Source: Acidobacteriota bacterium
GTDB lineage: Bacteria > Acidobacteriota > Terriglobia > UBA7540
Length of the DNA stretch: 5,932 bases
Assembly: GCA_003224665.1 (NCBI GenBank)
Contig: QHZM01000050.1
Location: 1 to 5,932, forward strand
Direction: 5' to 3'
In this document: positions 5,732 to 5,932 of the stretch, piece by piece
Layout: the number at the start of each line of letters is the position of its first letter
Numbering within the stretch: the stretch's first letter is position 1
Translations under genes and position numbers: made by a program
The notes under the pieces: model-generated
Told to the model about the DNA's origin: nothing
The model's input: the letters and a program-made list of their open reading frames with translations, nothing else
Databases searched by the model: none

Positions 5732-5932
5732 TTACGACGCGAGTCTTCCTCTCGTCGCATCCCAGGCGGTCTTCATGCCGCGCTTGAGCGCGATGTTGCC
5801 GATCCACGAAGTCCGCGCCGCCTCGAATCCGGCCTGGATGGACGCATTCGGAGTCTTTCGGCTGCGCACGCAGTCGAGGAAATTCCTCACATTGTCGATC
5901 GTGCCGTCCCGCTCCGACCGGACAAAGATTTC
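5732..5932 (-). CDS. Gfo/Idh/MocA family oxidoreductase (3' end only)
   Basis: The minus-strand frame is open from the window edge to a TAA at 5732-5734 and encodes the last 66 residues of a protein. The segment VRNFLDCVRSRKTPNA, then GNIALKRGMKTAWDA (visible residues 45-59), is the typical C-terminal end of Gfo/Idh/MocA oxidoreductases of the kind abundant in Planctomycetota, Verrucomicrobiota and Acidobacteriota. Many of these carry a Tat signal, but the N-terminus is outside the window. The nucleotide-binding domain and catalytic lysine cannot be seen, so it is not known whether the gene is intact. It is a different subfamily from the dehydrogenase at 2595-3740, which ends in ESARAEKW. It lies 139 bases upstream of the Tat-signal isomerase gene on the same strand; the promoter between them suggests separate or only partly shared transcription. 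Confidence 0.85.
   Translation of the reverse strand, partial: EIFVRSERDGTIDNVRNFLDCVRSRKTPNASIQAGFEAARTSWIGNIALKRGMKTAWDATRGRLAS

Noticed and set aside
5593..5760. N-terminal extension of the Tat-signal gene to an ATG at 5760
   Set aside because: It would pass through the promoter and overlap the end of the next oxidoreductase gene, and would bury the Tat signal inside the protein.
1..5932. Mobile element, tRNA, CRISPR or phage signals
   Set aside because: I found no terminal repeats, transposase motifs, tRNA-like cloverleaf or regularly spaced repeats. All but short gaps are covered by seven ordinary metabolic or secreted-protein genes.

Overview
The window is GC-rich, gene-dense bacterial DNA with no sign of phage, insertion sequences, CRISPR or RNA genes. 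Its gene families suggest a free-living polysaccharide- or plant-litter-degrading bacterium of the Acidobacteriota, Planctomycetota or Verrucomicrobiota type: several xylose-isomerase-like TIM barrels, Gfo/Idh/MocA oxidoreductases, a Tat-exported sugar isomerase homologue and an FG-GAP/VCBS propeller. Acidobacteriota is my first guess. This placement rests on family content only.

Layout. Two convergent gene sets meet at about 2547-2594. The plus-strand set is the 3' end of a sugar isomerase/epimerase gene (2-304), a D-tagatose/D-psicose 3-epimerase-type enzyme (349-1233) and a secreted seven-blade FG-GAP protein (1254-2546). The minus-strand set, read right to left, is the 3' end of a Gfo/Idh/MocA oxidoreductase gene (5732-5932), a Tat-signal-bearing sugar isomerase homologue (4741-5592), a cytoplasmic sugar isomerase homologue (3769-4695) and a complete Gfo/Idh/MocA dehydrogenase (2595-3740). 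A perfect inverted repeat at 2545-2563 lies between the sets. A good extended -10 promoter (5640-5668) precedes the Tat-signal gene, so the last three minus-strand genes probably form their own transcription unit.

How the genes may work together. Six of seven genes encode two enzyme folds: NAD(P)-dependent sugar dehydrogenases and metal-dependent TIM-barrel isomerases/epimerases/lyases. This pairing is the known toolkit of 3-keto-sugar pathways, in which a Gfo/Idh/MocA enzyme oxidises C3 of a glycoside or anhydrosugar, TIM-barrel enzymes eliminate and hydrate (or epimerise), and a second Gfo/Idh/MocA enzyme reduces the free keto sugar. The complete dehydrogenase resembles, from memory, levoglucosan dehydrogenase. 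The best reading is a catabolic locus for an anhydrosugar, glycoside or rare keto sugar; the substrate is not determinable from the sequence.

The least ordinary points are the diversified metal sites among the TIM barrels, a hairpin with a GAAA tetraloop that hides the ribosome binding site of the dehydrogenase gene just after the upstream stop codon, and the apparent export of one TIM barrel by the Tat route. The only gene-free stretches are short (the longest, 5593-5731, holds the promoter and a possible hairpin).
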